Origin: Zygaena filipendulae
Lineage: Eukaryota; Arthropoda; Insecta; Lepidoptera; Zygaenidae
NCBI GenBank assembly: GCA_907165275.2
Contig: CAJRBF020000005.1
Coordinates: 1 to 64,000 of the forward strand
Direction: 5' to 3'
Length of the DNA stretch: 64,000 nt
Part shown: positions 32,510-42,889 of the stretch, one piece after another
How positions within the stretch are numbered: position 1 is the first letter of the stretch
Layout: every line of letters begins with the position of its first letter
The notes under the pieces: generated by a model
The model's input: the letters and a program-made list of their open reading frames with translations, nothing else
What the model was told of the DNA's origin: nothing
Database searches by the model: none
Translations under genes and position numbers: made by a program

Positions 32510-34723
32510 AATAACGCTTATTTCCAAATACCGATAAGTAGAGAGAGTAGGAAGTACACCGGATTCACATTTAATGGTAGATCGTACGTTTATAACGTTC
32601 TTCCACAAGGTTTAAAAACGTCAGTAGGTAGTTTTAGTCGGGCAATGGATAAAATATTAGGACCGGAAGTCAGAGAGTTTTGCGTCAACTATTTAGATGA
32701 TCTCGCGATCATAACGACAGGATCCTTAGAGTTGCATTTCGAACACATACAAATAGTTCTCGGGAAACTACATAAGGCAGGTATGACTTGTAATTTACAA
32801 AAATGCGAGTTTATCTGCAAAGAGATAAAAATGCTAGGATTTATAATAACAACGGATGGTATTCGCACGGACCCAGATAAATTGAAGAGTATTAGAGATT
32901 TTCCGCAACCTAAAAAGCTAAAACAATTACGCGCGTTCTTAAGACTTTGCAATTTCTATCGTAGATTTATTCGTGATTATAGTATATTAATCTTACCGTT
33001 ATGTAAGTTATTAAAGAAGCTTCAGGCGTGGAAATGGGGTAGTGAGGAACAGAGGGCGTTCGAATTATTAAAAACTAGATTCATACAGACGGTAATGTTA
33101 CATCATCCAGATTTTAATAAACCATATTATTTGCAAACAGATGGCTCAGGCATAGGGTTAGCTGGGGTACTCTATCAGTTAGATGACAAAAATGAAATGA
33201 AAATATTAGGGTATCACAGTAGAACGTTGAAGGGGCCGGAATTAAATTGGACAGTTACAGAACAAGAGTTTTACGCGATAATTAGTAGTATTAAAAAGTT
33301 CGAAACGTATTTACGGGGAGCAAAATTTACGATCAAAACAGATCATAAGGCGTTAACGTTTATTAAAAACTGGAAGTTGTATAACAGTAGGGTTACGCGT
33401 TGGATATTATATTTGGAACAATTCGATTACACGGTGGAACACATATCGGGTAGACAAAATTTGGTTGCAGACATATTGTCAAGGTATCTTCCTGCCGGTA
33501 AACAAATACAAGAGGATAGGGAAAAATGTTTCGAGATACTATACGTGGAGAGCGCGGACAACGTTGAGCTCAAGGAAAAATTAAATAAATTATCGGAGTT
33601 GCAGTCATTAGATAACGAAATTAAAAATATTAGAGAACGTTTAGGACGTATAAGTGTTGCGCAGTGTAGATCTGATAGAATTACCTTACGTTGCAAATTG
33701 CGGGATAATATCTTGTATTATGATTCAATAGAAACGCGCAGGGAAGTCGTGTATCTTCCAAGAAGTTTAGTTGATGATGTAATTGATCAGGTGCACCTTG
33801 AGATTGGTCATCAAGGTGCTTATAAAATAATTAAATACATTAGAGATAGATTTTACTGGGGTTCACTTACCAAAGATGTTAGGAAGAGGGTTAAGGTTTG
33901 TCATATTTGTCAAATGTCGAAGAGCGAAAATATAAAATATGTAGAGCCGTGTCAATCAATATTGTCTAGGGACATAGGAGATATAGTTATGGCGGATCTT
34001 TATGGGCCATTACCAGCGGGTAATCTCGGGGCCAGATTTATAATAGTGTTTCAAGATTCGTTTAGTAAGTTTATTAAAATGTATTCATTGAAAAATGCAA
34101 CCGGGAAAAGCGTTTTAACTAAATTTAAACATTTTACGGAAATAATCAAACCAAAAGCCATTATGACGGAAAATGGAAAACAATTTATTAGTATAGTTTG
34201 GAAAGGGGGTGTAAGGGCGTTAAGTTGTAAACCGATTTATACGACTGTAAGAAATCCTAGACCTAACACCGTAGAGCGAGTAAACAAGGAGTTGGGTAGG
34301 TTGTTCAGGACTTATTGTCGCGCGAATCATAAGTCTTGGCCAACTATCTTACCAGCCTTGGAGGAATTATATAATAATAGTCATCACGATAGTACAGGCT
34401 TCGCACCGTGTGAAATTATGTACGGCGAATCGAATAAAATTTCATTCGACGATAAACTTAAACTCGAAAGAGAACCTTTGAATTTAGAACGTGTTAGAAA
34501 TTTAGTTCGGGAAAATCTGAAAAATGCAAGCTTAATGCGTCGCTCGAAATACGACAGGAAACACAGATTAATTTTGTTTCAAGTAGGAGACTTGGTAAAA
34601 ATTCGGAAAGACAATAGGTCTGTTAAGGATAGGAAAGAGACCAAAAAGTTTGAGTTCTTATATGAGGGTCCTTATGTAGTGGCTGCGGTGCCTTTTAATA
34701 ATGTATACACGTACACGACGTAA
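32240..34723 (+). CDS. Gypsy-4 pol, 3' part: RT, RNase H, integrase
   Basis: The sequence joins in the RT at VNRSYPISYAYRAKLQ, with no start codon of its own. RT has DARGINKKMI, VLPQGLKTSVGSFSRAM and the catalytic YLDD; RNase H has LQTDGSGIGLAGVL and KTDHKALTF; the integrase has an HHCC site (HLEIGHQG, CHICQ), ADLYGPLP and NTVERVNKEL. Where TDNG is expected the sequence reads TENG, a D-to-E change at the second catalytic residue. The first 273 bp are repeated at 61858-62130. The frame ends VPFNNVYTYTT. Confidence 0.9.
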   Translation, partial: VNRSYPISYAYRAKLQTKLDELEKSGIITRMSTPYSSPLTFTLKKDGSIRVLLDARGINKKMIGETEKPPMQLDVLNSFHGAKYITTIDLNNAYFQIPISRESRKYTGFTFNGRSYVYNVLPQGLKTSVGSFSRAMDKILGPEVREFCVNYLDDLAIITTGSLELHFEHIQIVLGKLHKAGMTCNLQKCEFICKEIKMLGFIITTDGIRTDPDKLKSIRDFPQPKKLKQLRAFLRLCNFYRRFIRDYSILILPLCKLLKKLQAWKWGSEEQRAFELLKTRFIQTVMLHHPDFNKPYYLQTDGSGIGLAGVLYQLDDKNEMKILGYHSRTLKGPELNWTVTEQEFYAIISSIKKFETYLRGAKFTIKTDHKALTFIKNWKLYNSRVTRWILYLEQFDYTVEHISGRQNLVADILSRYLPAGKQIQEDREKCFEILYVESADNVELKEKLNKLSELQSLDNEIKNIRERLGRISVAQCRSDRITLRCKLRDNILYYDSIETRREVVYLPRSLVDDVIDQVHLEIGHQGAYKIIKYIRDRFYWGSLTKDVRKRVKVCHICQMSKSENIKYVEPCQSILSRDIGDIVMADLYGPLPAGNLGARFIIVFQDSFSKFIKMYSLKNATGKSVLTKFKHFTEIIKPKAIMTENGKQFISIVWKGGVRALSCKPIYTTVRNPRPNTVERVNKELGRLFRTYCRANHKSWPTILPALEELYNNSHHDSTGFAPCEIMYGESNKISFDDKLKLEREPLNLERVRNLVRENLKNASLMRRSKYDRKHRLILFQVGDLVKIRKDNRSVKDRKETKKFEFLYEGPYVVAAVPFNNVYTYTT

Positions 34724-35255
34724 ACACCGGAACCTTGAAAGGAAATTATAACGCGATTCATTTATATAAATACTATAAATAAATAAAAGTGCTAGTAACT
34801 AATAAATGTCAATCTAATGTAAGTTAGGTATAAGATGTAAACAACTTATGTGATTTAAATTAATATAACTAAACAACTTATGTAACCTAAAATAATAATG
34901 TGATTGTAAATTTATTTTGATTAAATAAATTGGGTCAGGGAGAAATGACTCAATCACATTCAATTGGCGTATCAGTATAATTCGAAATTTAATAATAACA
35001 ACTTGCGGTTAAATAACGTCATCAGAATTTTTTCGTTCAACGAGATAAAATAAAAATATCAATTTAGAGATAACAACGTTCAGAGATCGGTTAATGCGTT
35101 TCAGTGTTCTATTGGTTACCAGTGAATGTGGTTGGAGGGGCGTTCGTTGGGGCGGTCGTTTCCCAAAAACCAAAATAAATTTATAACATACTTAGGCGGC
35201 GTTAGGAGATTAAAAGTTAAATTCCACAGTGTTCCATTAAACTTTGGGGGGGGAT
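34724..35255 (+). other. Gypsy-4 3' untranslated region and polypurine tract
   Basis: About 530 bp without an open frame, ending in ACTTTGGGGGGGGA (35241-35254) directly before TGTGACGACC. A G-rich tract before an LTR primes plus-strand DNA synthesis. Confidence 0.7.
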
Positions 35256-37940
35256 TGTGACGACCCATAAGGTCCTATAAAATTTTTTTGGTTATAATTA
35301 AAATCTTAAATAATTATTAAAGTATAGAAGATAATAAAATACACCTATAAAATTACATTTAAAACATATTAGAGGACATTGCGGTTCAAATAACATCGAA
35401 AACAAGTTTTAGTACGTTTATCAATAATAACTCCTAAACTAAAGAAGTTAGGACAAAATATTATATGAAGGAAAGTGCTTGTGTTAGGGAATACCAAATG
35501 TATATTGAATTTCGAGAGTATAGGAGCAAGTTAGAAAACGCGAATCCCCCCATGCAGGCGTCTCGGAATACAGGGCCGAACGCACCGCCAGTATCCACGA
35601 GCCGTATATCTACGGGGAATACGGAGGTGAAAAAATGTCCTGACGACAAAAGTTTGTTGGGAAAGTAAATTGATAATAGTGTAATAATAAACGAATGCGC
35701 TGGGGAGGGAACGTCTAAGGGACAATAAATATAATATTATTGCACATTTATCAAACATAAAATTTATTTTCTCATACAATTTTTTTAATAAATAATATTC
35801 ATGCAAAGTACGTCGTGGTCGAGCGGTCTGCGCGCAGAACGATTTATCGGTTTGTGCAAGGATTCATACATGCGACCTGGAAGTTTCTTCATTACGCATT
35901 GTGTCCTGATTGCGTTGTGCAGAGGCGAGCATGCGCGATTGTGATACTTGGTGGTCGCATGAAAGCGTATGTGGGCCGATGTGCTTCGTGAACGAGATGC
36001 TTTGAGTAGAATATTTGTATTGATTTTATCATTACAAAAGACGGTTCGTTACGAATAGTCTTGTTGAGCGAGCGATAGCGCAGAGTGGTTTAATGTTTTT
36101 GTGCGAAGGTCTGTCAGTGCACTTGACGTCCGTTAGGATATCTCGAGCGTAGACCTGAAAACATTAGTCACGAGGAAGGATCTTCAAATCACAGTACCAA
36201 ATAGGCTCGAAGCAAACGGAACTCTAATCTTGAATGGTTGGACATTGCACGTCGCGAGCGTATGATGGCGTAGATGGGTAAAAATCCGCGCCTTGAGTCA
36301 TCTGCGCCGTGACGAGTTTCGTTGTGCGCCTTGTACCTTACCTTGAATAACAACGCCTTCCGTGTTATTCAATCTACATATCACCGATGCGGCTGACTGG
36401 AGATGCCGGCCCTCTCCTACACCAGGGAAGGGTTGTTCGCTCTTCTTTCTGTTTTACCTTTCTTTTTATTACAAATATTATCGATGGGTCAATGCGCTCT
36501 GTGGCTCGATTGCTGGCTGCGGAGACAGACTGGAGCTACTGTGACTCGCAACCACATGTATGCTTACGTAGGTCCCTGCGCTTTGCGATCGAGACCGTTG
36601 TGCAGAGGCTGGGGGATCGGCTGTTGGCGACCTCGTCGCTGACGCTAGATTCTCGGCAACCTTTGTGTTTTTCAACACGATGTGCTTGCCAATGTTCTGA
36701 TGTGGCAGAACGAGTTGGATGCCCGAGTGGGTTCACAGGGGAGAGAGAGCCATTCAACTCTACAGCTACGGCTAGGCTACGGCCTCACTGCTTGCAGTAT
36801 GACAGAGTGTTCATCAGCTGAAATTCCAGGTTTCAGGGAGAGATTGGTCTCCGATAACACACACATACAATTTTGGATCACTGTGCTGGGGTTTGGTTTG
36901 TGGTGGTCCCACCCAACCCTGGTCTTCGGGCTGGCACATATTCAAGGGCTCACCATGGCTCCAACGCGGCGGTAGTCTTCGGACTGGGGACGTACAGTCT
37001 CCTCACTGGATTCCTGAAACGGACGCTGGTGAATGATCTTAGATGTAACCATCTAGAATGATCCTCTACCTTGTGAAACAGGTTGGGGGAGGTGACGAAG
37101 GCATTGTGCTGGATGGTCATCACCGTGGAATAGCGCAGGAGGGGCTATACCACCTTCCGGCGAATACTTATGTATTAACTGGAAGCCTTACCTTCGGTTT
37201 GACGTCGGGATTGGTTGCAGTGCCAACAATCATTTCACGTAGTACTTGAGGTTCCTGTGGCCAATGCTTGCGTCATGCTGAGGGGACAAAATCTGGTCGA
37301 CCTTGGAATAGAATCGTCTGGGTGGTTTATTAAATATATTTATGCGTCCTGGCAATGTCTGAGCCATCTGAGCCAGGAATGGTAGCTTTTGACGAGATGT
37401 TGACCGGGGTTAAACCGACAGACACAACCTAAAACAGACTGTAGAGATAGACAAACATAAGGGTCAAGATTATTCAAACTTAGCCTACAAGCCAATAGAT
37501 TAGGCCGGAAAACAAACTAATAAAATAGGGCATCGATATAATGTTAGGGAGGCAGGTCGTCACAAACAAACTAACAAAACTAGATCATCCACATAAATAG
37601 ATTAAAAATAGATCATCCACCTAAAGTTAGGAAAGAGGTCGCGCGAAAGCAATAAAAATAGAGATTCGTCCGTGTACTAGTCTAAAATCGTTCGTGTATT
37701 CGCTAGACATAAATTAGAGATCGTTCATGTATTAATTTTAGAATCTTAGCTATAAACTTAACCAAACTAAAAAACTATGATGCAAATACTAAGACGATAG
37801 TTCAATCTCAACCTAAAAGGATCATAGGTTACTGCACACAACGAATTTAGAGTCCTAACCACTAGACAATCAGGCCAAATTAGAGATCATCGTAGTAAGA
37901 AGTAGATCGGAGAAAGTCGCGCGAGGGGGGGTAAGTTACA
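35256..37940 (+). repeat. Gypsy-4 LTR, unusually long
   Basis: Starts TGTGACGACC after a polypurine tract; ends GTAAGTTACA just before TGGTGCCGTGACC, a typical PBS. This gives about 2.7 kb with TGT/ACA ends. There is no second copy in the window, so the borders rest on these signals only; an alternative end at 37564 (GGTCGTCACA) is an exact inverse of the start. No gene is visible inside; short frames at 36362-37249 have no recognisable content. Confidence 0.55.
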
Positions 37941-37942
37941 AA

Positions 37943-37956
37943 TTGGTGCCGTGACC
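37943..37956 (+). promoter_or_regulatory. Gypsy-4 primer binding site
   Basis: TTGGTGCCGTGACC lies two to three bases after the proposed LTR end, and begins with the TGG expected opposite a tRNA CCA end. It is followed by a 420-bp leader without genes up to gag at 38375. Confidence 0.6.
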
Positions 37957-38374
37957 AGGATCATGGCTAGTTAAAGTAAATTTCAAATAGGGGTAAAATC
38001 CCTACAAATTGTTGCTCGTGAAAATGGAAAGGTCTTGAGATTGGGCATCGGCTTGAAGGTGTTTGCATTATAAAGGTCAGGGGGGGGTATTATAAGTTTG
38101 CATTTCTTTGCAGATTGCTAAGGAATGAAAATTTATATTGAAGTTAAAACTCTTGAAGAATAGAAGCGTTAAACGGTGAGAAAATAAACTTTAACCGATT
38201 AAATTGTCCAAGGTCGATCAGCTAGTGTTAGTGTGATTATACGTAAAAACTTTTAATAATTATAAAACATTTTCGTTCGCGATCTAGAAGTTCAAATCAG
38301 TTTATTTCTTTAGTTCGTTTAAATTAGTGAGATAAGTGATAAATAAAAAACAATTAAAATTAAAAACGTTTAAA

Positions 38375-39200
38375 ATGGGTAAGCGACAAGGCGAAAGTTC
38401 GGACGCTGAAAATAGTGATTCTAGTGAGGTTTTGGTCGACGTGGGAAACGTCAAACCACCGCGTAAACGAAAATGTAGTAAGAGTCTAAAGGCTCCTCTA
38501 GCGAAAGGGAAAGCTTACGAAAATCTTTATAAACTAATCCAACGTACAACGCAACGATTGCAGTACAATATAGACGTTCTCGGCAAAGAATTAAAACAAT
38601 CTAAGGAAAACGGGGAAAAATTCCTAGAAAATTCGTTAGAAAACTCTGAACCCGAAGTTCAAGAAAAAATCATTTACGTTAGTGACATTGCTAATCTACA
38701 GCATGATAAACCGAAGTTTTATAACCCAGATAGGTCACACCCGGTTACGTTCATAGAGGATTTAGAATCGTATTTCGACAAACGCCGCGACACTAAGGGA
38801 CGCGAAGTACAGATAGCGATCGACTGTCTCAAATCGGAAGCGAAGGATTGGGCTAGAATATACAAAGATGCTTGGTTCAATTTCGCAGATTTTAAACGAG
38901 AGTTCTTAGAAACGTATTGGGGGAAGCCGGAACAGGATAAAATTCGTAGGGAAATCGCGTACAATAAATGGGACATGGAAAAATGCCCAAAAATGACGGA
39001 TCGTTTGATTAAGTTAGTCGGTCAGGCAAAAATGTTAACTAGGCAAATACCCGAAGAAGATTTAGTATCGGACATCATAAAACATTTTCCTACGAACGTA
39101 CAAGATTTGTGGTTTTGGTCTAAAAATCAAACTATCGCGGAAGTAACTAAATTCTTGAGGACCATGGACGACAACAGGGTCGTAGAAAAACGGACTCCAA
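38375..39200 (+). pseudogene. Gypsy-4 gag, 5' part, cut by the Polinton
   Basis: Starts at ATG 38375 (MGKRQGESSDAENSDSSEV). An acidic/serine-rich then basic N-terminus (PPRKRKCSKS) is followed by a helical capsid-like region (YFDKRRDTKGREVQIAIDCL, WARIYKDAWFNFADFKREFL) of retrotransposon gag type. It stops in CTCCAA, the Polinton target site. It resumes in the same frame at 60780 and ends at 60956-60958. Confidence 0.85.
39195..39200. repeat. Polinton target site duplication, left (CTCCAA)
   Basis: CTCCAA occurs here and at 60774-60779, immediately outside the inverted repeats. Six bases is the Polinton standard. Confidence 0.95.
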
Positions 39201-39358
39201 AGTAGGTATATATTGTATGTTCTGGACCACTTCGTTCTTTCGCAATGGAGCGAGCACGAGCTCGCTCGCGAAATCACTCCGATGGTCCAGACCATACAAT
39301 ATATACCGATCAAAATGATTCACTTGTCGGATCGATCATGCAAAAACAATTATCGCTC
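39201..39358 (+). repeat. Polinton left terminal inverted repeat (158 bp)
   Basis: Complementary to 60616-60773 with one mismatch that I see (ACCG against ACCA). The outer 105 bp are themselves self-complementary: GTATATATTGTATG and TCTGGACCA near the tip pair with TGGTCCAGA and CATACAATATATAC at about 39280-39305, so each end can fold as a hairpin. A GAGCGAGCACGAGCTCGCTC palindrome forms the loop region. Confidence 0.95.
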
Positions 39359-39597
39359 CCAAAATCATTCCAGTGGTCCAGGCCCTGGACCACACAATCA
39401 AAAAGATCTTCATTTGTCAGATCGATCATTTGTCAGATCGATCATTTGTCAGATCAATTACAAAAGATTTATCTGTGGAATGATAATACAGCGAAATCCA
39501 TACCATGAAACGATTAGACGTCTGGTAGTTCTCATGTTTTGACTTAAAAATAAATGTAACTAACGAAATAGCACACTATTGACTTGACACGTGCATC
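39359..39597. repeat. Subterminal palindrome and 16-bp tandem repeats
   Basis: Contains the 17-bp palindrome GGTCCAGGCCCTGGACC (about 39376-39392) and three copies of a 16-bp unit (TTTGTCAGATCGATCA type, 39411-39457). It lies between the left TIR and the ATPase gene and is absent from the right TIR. It may serve as an origin or promoter; no gene is present. Confidence 0.6.
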
Positions 39598-40284
39598 ATG
39601 AAGTTTGTTAAACAGTCACAATCGTTAAATATTGATAATGTTTTTGTCGAAGTAAAAAATACCATGTCACGTCATGGAAGTCTTCTACCTAGCACTGTAC
39701 GATGCATCATTTGTGGACCGTCGAGCTGTGGGAAAACAAATTTAATGATTGGACTACTTTTGCACGAAAACGGGTTACATTATCGAAATGTGTATGTTTA
39801 TTCTAAAACATTACAACAACCAAAATATGTGTTTTTAGAAAAGGTTTTGGAACGAGTTCCAAATGTTTTATTTGAAAAGTATCGTGATAAAGATGAAGTT
39901 TTAAGTCTACAAGATGCTAAACCCTACTCCGTGATTGTATTTGACGACGTTGCATGTGAAAATCAAAATAACATACGAGATTACTTTGCAATGGGCAGAC
40001 ACAAATATATTGATTGTTTCTATCTCAACCAAACATATAGTAAAATCCCTAAACAGTTAGTGAGAGATAACGCGAATTTAATTATACTTTTTAAACAAGA
40101 TGAAACCAATATGAAACATGTTTATGATGAGCACGTTAATACAGACATGACGTGGGGTCAATTTCGCGAAATGTGTTCAAAGATTTGGATCAATCCTTAC
40201 AATTATTTGGTTATAAACAAGGATTGTACTAAAAATAATGGTTGCTATAGAAACAAATTAGACACTTTTGTGGTGTTCGACTAA
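39598..40284 (+). CDS. Polinton packaging ATPase (A32/FtsK-HerA type)
   Basis: 228 residues from ATG 39598. Walker A GPSSCGKT is at residues about 43-50, Walker B VIVFDDV at about 116-122, followed by NQTYSKIPKQLVRDN with a sensor-like Asn. Size and motifs match the genome-packaging ATPase of Polintons, adenovirus-like and poxvirus-group elements, which pumps DNA into the preformed capsid. It is the first gene after the left TIR and reads inward. Open and complete, all motifs intact. Confidence 0.95.
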   Translation: MKFVKQSQSLNIDNVFVEVKNTMSRHGSLLPSTVRCIICGPSSCGKTNLMIGLLLHENGLHYRNVYVYSKTLQQPKYVFLEKVLERVPNVLFEKYRDKDEVLSLQDAKPYSVIVFDDVACENQNNIRDYFAMGRHKYIDCFYLNQTYSKIPKQLVRDNANLIILFKQDETNMKHVYDEHVNTDMTWGQFREMCSKIWINPYNYLVINKDCTKNNGCYRNKLDTFVVFD

Positions 40285-40379
40285 TAAAGAACATAAATAA
40301 TACCTTTAAATAGAGGAACGCATGTTTTAAACTTCATTCGTTATCGGATGCTAAATCATTAACGACTCGTCCGGTTATA

Positions 40380-41255
40380 ATGGAAAAATCATTAAAAAGA
40401 CGAATTGTTGATGCTGCAGAAGCAGTTAAGAAAAAGGTGCGAAAAATGAGAAATGTCGAAATTGAAAATAAACGTGCATTGGAAACCGTGTTCAAGCCGG
40501 TCACAGAACCTCTTGCTCAATTTACGAAAGCTAATGAAAAAGCAACAAAACAAAAGCTGATTGAAAAATCTGAAGGCAACACCAATCATAACACCGGTAC
40601 TTTTAAAGGCACCAATGATGAGAGCAGTGATAATTATTATACAGATAATTCAAAATCTGATTTAGACACAGACCCCTCAGTTTCATCCGTTATTGATACA
40701 ACTCTCGATGATAAAAATACCTCGTCATGGTCTGTGTCTTCAGAGGCGTTAGATGATGTTGTATTTGGTGTTAGATCAGAAAAAGGAAAACTTATGTTAG
40801 GTTCATCTCCTATAACGATCGGTGATCGATTTATATCTGTAGCTGGACATAAGTACGCTACCACTCCTGGCTTAAAACAATTGTTGCTTAAAAAAGATAT
40901 CGATTTAAAATTAATTACGGAAAGCGACATGAAAAATTACAAAACTATGTTAATGAACACAAACGCTCATCGTCGAGATTACGATTCAAGAAAACCCATC
41001 AAAAGTAATAAAGGACAAAAATACATACAAATCATTAGACCTCTGTTTAATATAAAACAAACGAAAGGAGAAGGCTTACCGTCAATGAAAAAAATAGGAA
41101 AAGATGTCGACTTAGTATACTGGGACGATCCTAATGAATTGGTGGAACGATTAAAACTATTGATAGCATCACGAGAAGCTGGTAACACCGGACTTGACAA
41201 TGAAATCATTTCTATCATAGAGGAATTGCGTGAAAGTGGACTCATTAATGCGTAA
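40380..41255 (+). CDS. Conserved Polinton protein, DUF8207-like
   Basis: 291 residues from ATG 40380. N-terminal 60 residues are basic and helical (KRRIVDAAEAVKKKVRKM), then an acidic S/D/T-rich linker, then a conserved C-terminal half with GDRFISVAGHKYATTPGLKQ, MNTNAHRRDYDS, VYWDDPNELVERLKLL and a final helix ISIIEELRESGLI. This pattern recurs in Polinton-associated proteins I know as DUF8207; function unknown. Its place among virion genes suggests a structural or DNA-binding role. Confidence 0.7.
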   Translation: MEKSLKRRIVDAAEAVKKKVRKMRNVEIENKRALETVFKPVTEPLAQFTKANEKATKQKLIEKSEGNTNHNTGTFKGTNDESSDNYYTDNSKSDLDTDPSVSSVIDTTLDDKNTSSWSVSSEALDDVVFGVRSEKGKLMLGSSPITIGDRFISVAGHKYATTPGLKQLLLKKDIDLKLITESDMKNYKTMLMNTNAHRRDYDSRKPIKSNKGQKYIQIIRPLFNIKQTKGEGLPSMKKIGKDVDLVYWDDPNELVERLKLLIASREAGNTGLDNEIISIIEELRESGLINA

Positions 41256-41335
41256 ATAAAATAAATATGTGCATTACTAACGATTAGTTTCATTTTATAT
41301 TTAGCCTCCCTAAGTAGCAGGTCCTACCTTAAAAT

Positions 41336-41926
41336 ATGAGTATAGACAAATTTGGTCATCATATTCATAAAAGAATACGTTTTTCAGAGTTTACATTTAA
41401 TGACAAGGTGTTAATGAAATCTGAAAATGGTGATTATGATCTAAAAACAGCTAGACTAAGAGGCATCAAATTTCCTATAGAAGCATACGATGCGGTTAAT
41501 AAAGAGTATGTCGATCAATTACATGATATGATTATAAAAGAATTCAATAACCTTGTTGAAAATATGCGTTCACAAATTATAATTGACATTACAAATACCG
41601 TTACATCTACTTTAAAAGCATAGAATGCTTTGTTGAGATCTCATAATGGAGATTATGATTTACAAACAGCTAGACTGAGAGGCATCAAACATCCAGTAGA
41701 AGCAGATGATGCTGTTAACAAGGAGTATGTAGACCAACTAAACACCAAGATGTTTAAAGAATTCAATGGCCTTATTGACAGCTTACGTTCTCAAATCGAT
41801 GAGTCTACTTTAAAAGCAACATCTTTAGAGTTAGTAAATCAGTTGGAAGAGAAACTGAACCAGAACGGGGTGGACAACGAGATTAAAAGTGCATTACAAA
41901 ATGACAAAACAGGAAGTAGTCAATGA
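41336..41926 (+). pseudogene. Fibre-like repeat protein with in-frame TAG
   Basis: Two tandem paralogous units in one frame. Unit 1 (from ATG 41336) and unit 2 (from about 41630) share GDYDL(K/Q)TARLRGIK and DAVNKEYVDQL followed by an amphipathic helix. The units are divided by a TAG at 41621-41623; unit 2 has no ATG of its own near its start. DAVNKEYVD-type segments are typical of phage and Polinton tail or fibre proteins that trimerise. The gene is either interrupted by a nonsense mutation or read through. It overlaps the integrase start by 26 bp. Confidence 0.6.
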
Positions 41927-42836
41927 AATCCACAAAGCCGCTCGAAAAAACTTTACAAGACGTCCTGTTTTTCTCAAGGGAATCGATGATTTGTGGCAAG
42001 CAGATTTGATAGATATGCAATCTCTTCGAAAATATAACAACAACAATAAATATATCCTTATAGTAATAGATTGCTTTACAAAGTATGCCTGGGCTGAACC
42101 GTTGAAATCAAAGAAAAAACTTGATGTAACTCAAGCTTTTAAACATATTTTAATCCGAAGCCAAAGAAGGCCGTACAATTTGCAAACCGATATGGGGAAC
42201 GAGTTCTACAACGATTCGTTTCAAAAGCTTATGAAGACGAATAAAATTACCCATTATTCGACGTTTTCTATAAAAAAAGCTTCAATTGTTGAACGTCTTA
42301 TCAAAACTATAAAGCAAAGACTGTTCAAACACTTTAGTCTGATTGGGAGTTATAAATGGTCTGACAAAACTTTGAATAATATTATGCAGTCTTATAATAC
42401 CACAAAACATCGCACCACTGGTTTTAAGCCTGCAGAAATTAATAAAACTATAGAACCAGACGTAAAAAGAAATATTAATAAATTACACTCTTTTCCATCT
42501 GTACCACAAAAATCAAAATTGAAGGCTGGGGATTGCGTTCGTATTAGTAAATACAAAAATTGTTTTGAAAAGGGATATACTCCTAATTGGTCTACAGAAT
42601 TATTTACTGTAAAGAAAGTAAATAATACCATTCCACAAACGTACCACATTGAAGATCAACGTAAGCAGCCTATTTTAGGAAGTTTTTATGAACAAGAACT
42701 GCAGAAGACTAATTATCCTAATGTGTATTTAATAGAAAAAGTGTTGAAAAAGAAAGGGAGTAAGATATTCGTTAAATGGTTAGGGTTACCTCCTGATGAA
42801 AACAGCTGGATTGATAAATCCGCATTGTTAAGTTAA
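41901..42836 (+). CDS. Polinton integrase (retroviral-type, chromodomain)
   Basis: 311 residues from ATG 41901. After ARKNFTRRPVFLKGIDDLW the rve core reads ADLIDM (first Asp), LQTDMGNEFY (second Asp) and ASIVERLIKTIKQR (Glu), so the DDE set is complete. An SH3-like part (KLKAGDCVRISKYKN) follows, and the C-terminus is a chromodomain (VEKVLKKKGS-type start, FVKWLGLPPDENSWIDKSALL). It joins the inverted repeats to target DNA with 6-bp staggering, which fits the CTCCAA duplication seen here. Open throughout. Confidence 0.95.
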   Translation: MTKQEVVNEIHKAARKNFTRRPVFLKGIDDLWQADLIDMQSLRKYNNNNKYILIVIDCFTKYAWAEPLKSKKKLDVTQAFKHILIRSQRRPYNLQTDMGNEFYNDSFQKLMKTNKITHYSTFSIKKASIVERLIKTIKQRLFKHFSLIGSYKWSDKTLNNIMQSYNTTKHRTTGFKPAEINKTIEPDVKRNINKLHSFPSVPQKSKLKAGDCVRISKYKNCFEKGYTPNWSTELFTVKKVNNTIPQTYHIEDQRKQPILGSFYEQELQKTNYPNVYLIEKVLKKKGSKIFVKWLGLPPDENSWIDKSALLS

Positions 42837-42889
42837 GAAGATATAAAACTATAAACAGTATCGTTACTTTAGTCATTTTACTACGAGTC

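Noticed and set aside
35806..35850. tRNA-like box A (GTCGTGGTCGAGCGGT) in the Gypsy-4 LTR
   Set aside because: No cloverleaf and no box B could be found; not called as tRNA or SINE.
36362..37249. Overlapping frames of 60-144 codons in the proposed LTR
   Set aside because: Several frames overlap in all registers without domains or consistent composition; treated as chance.
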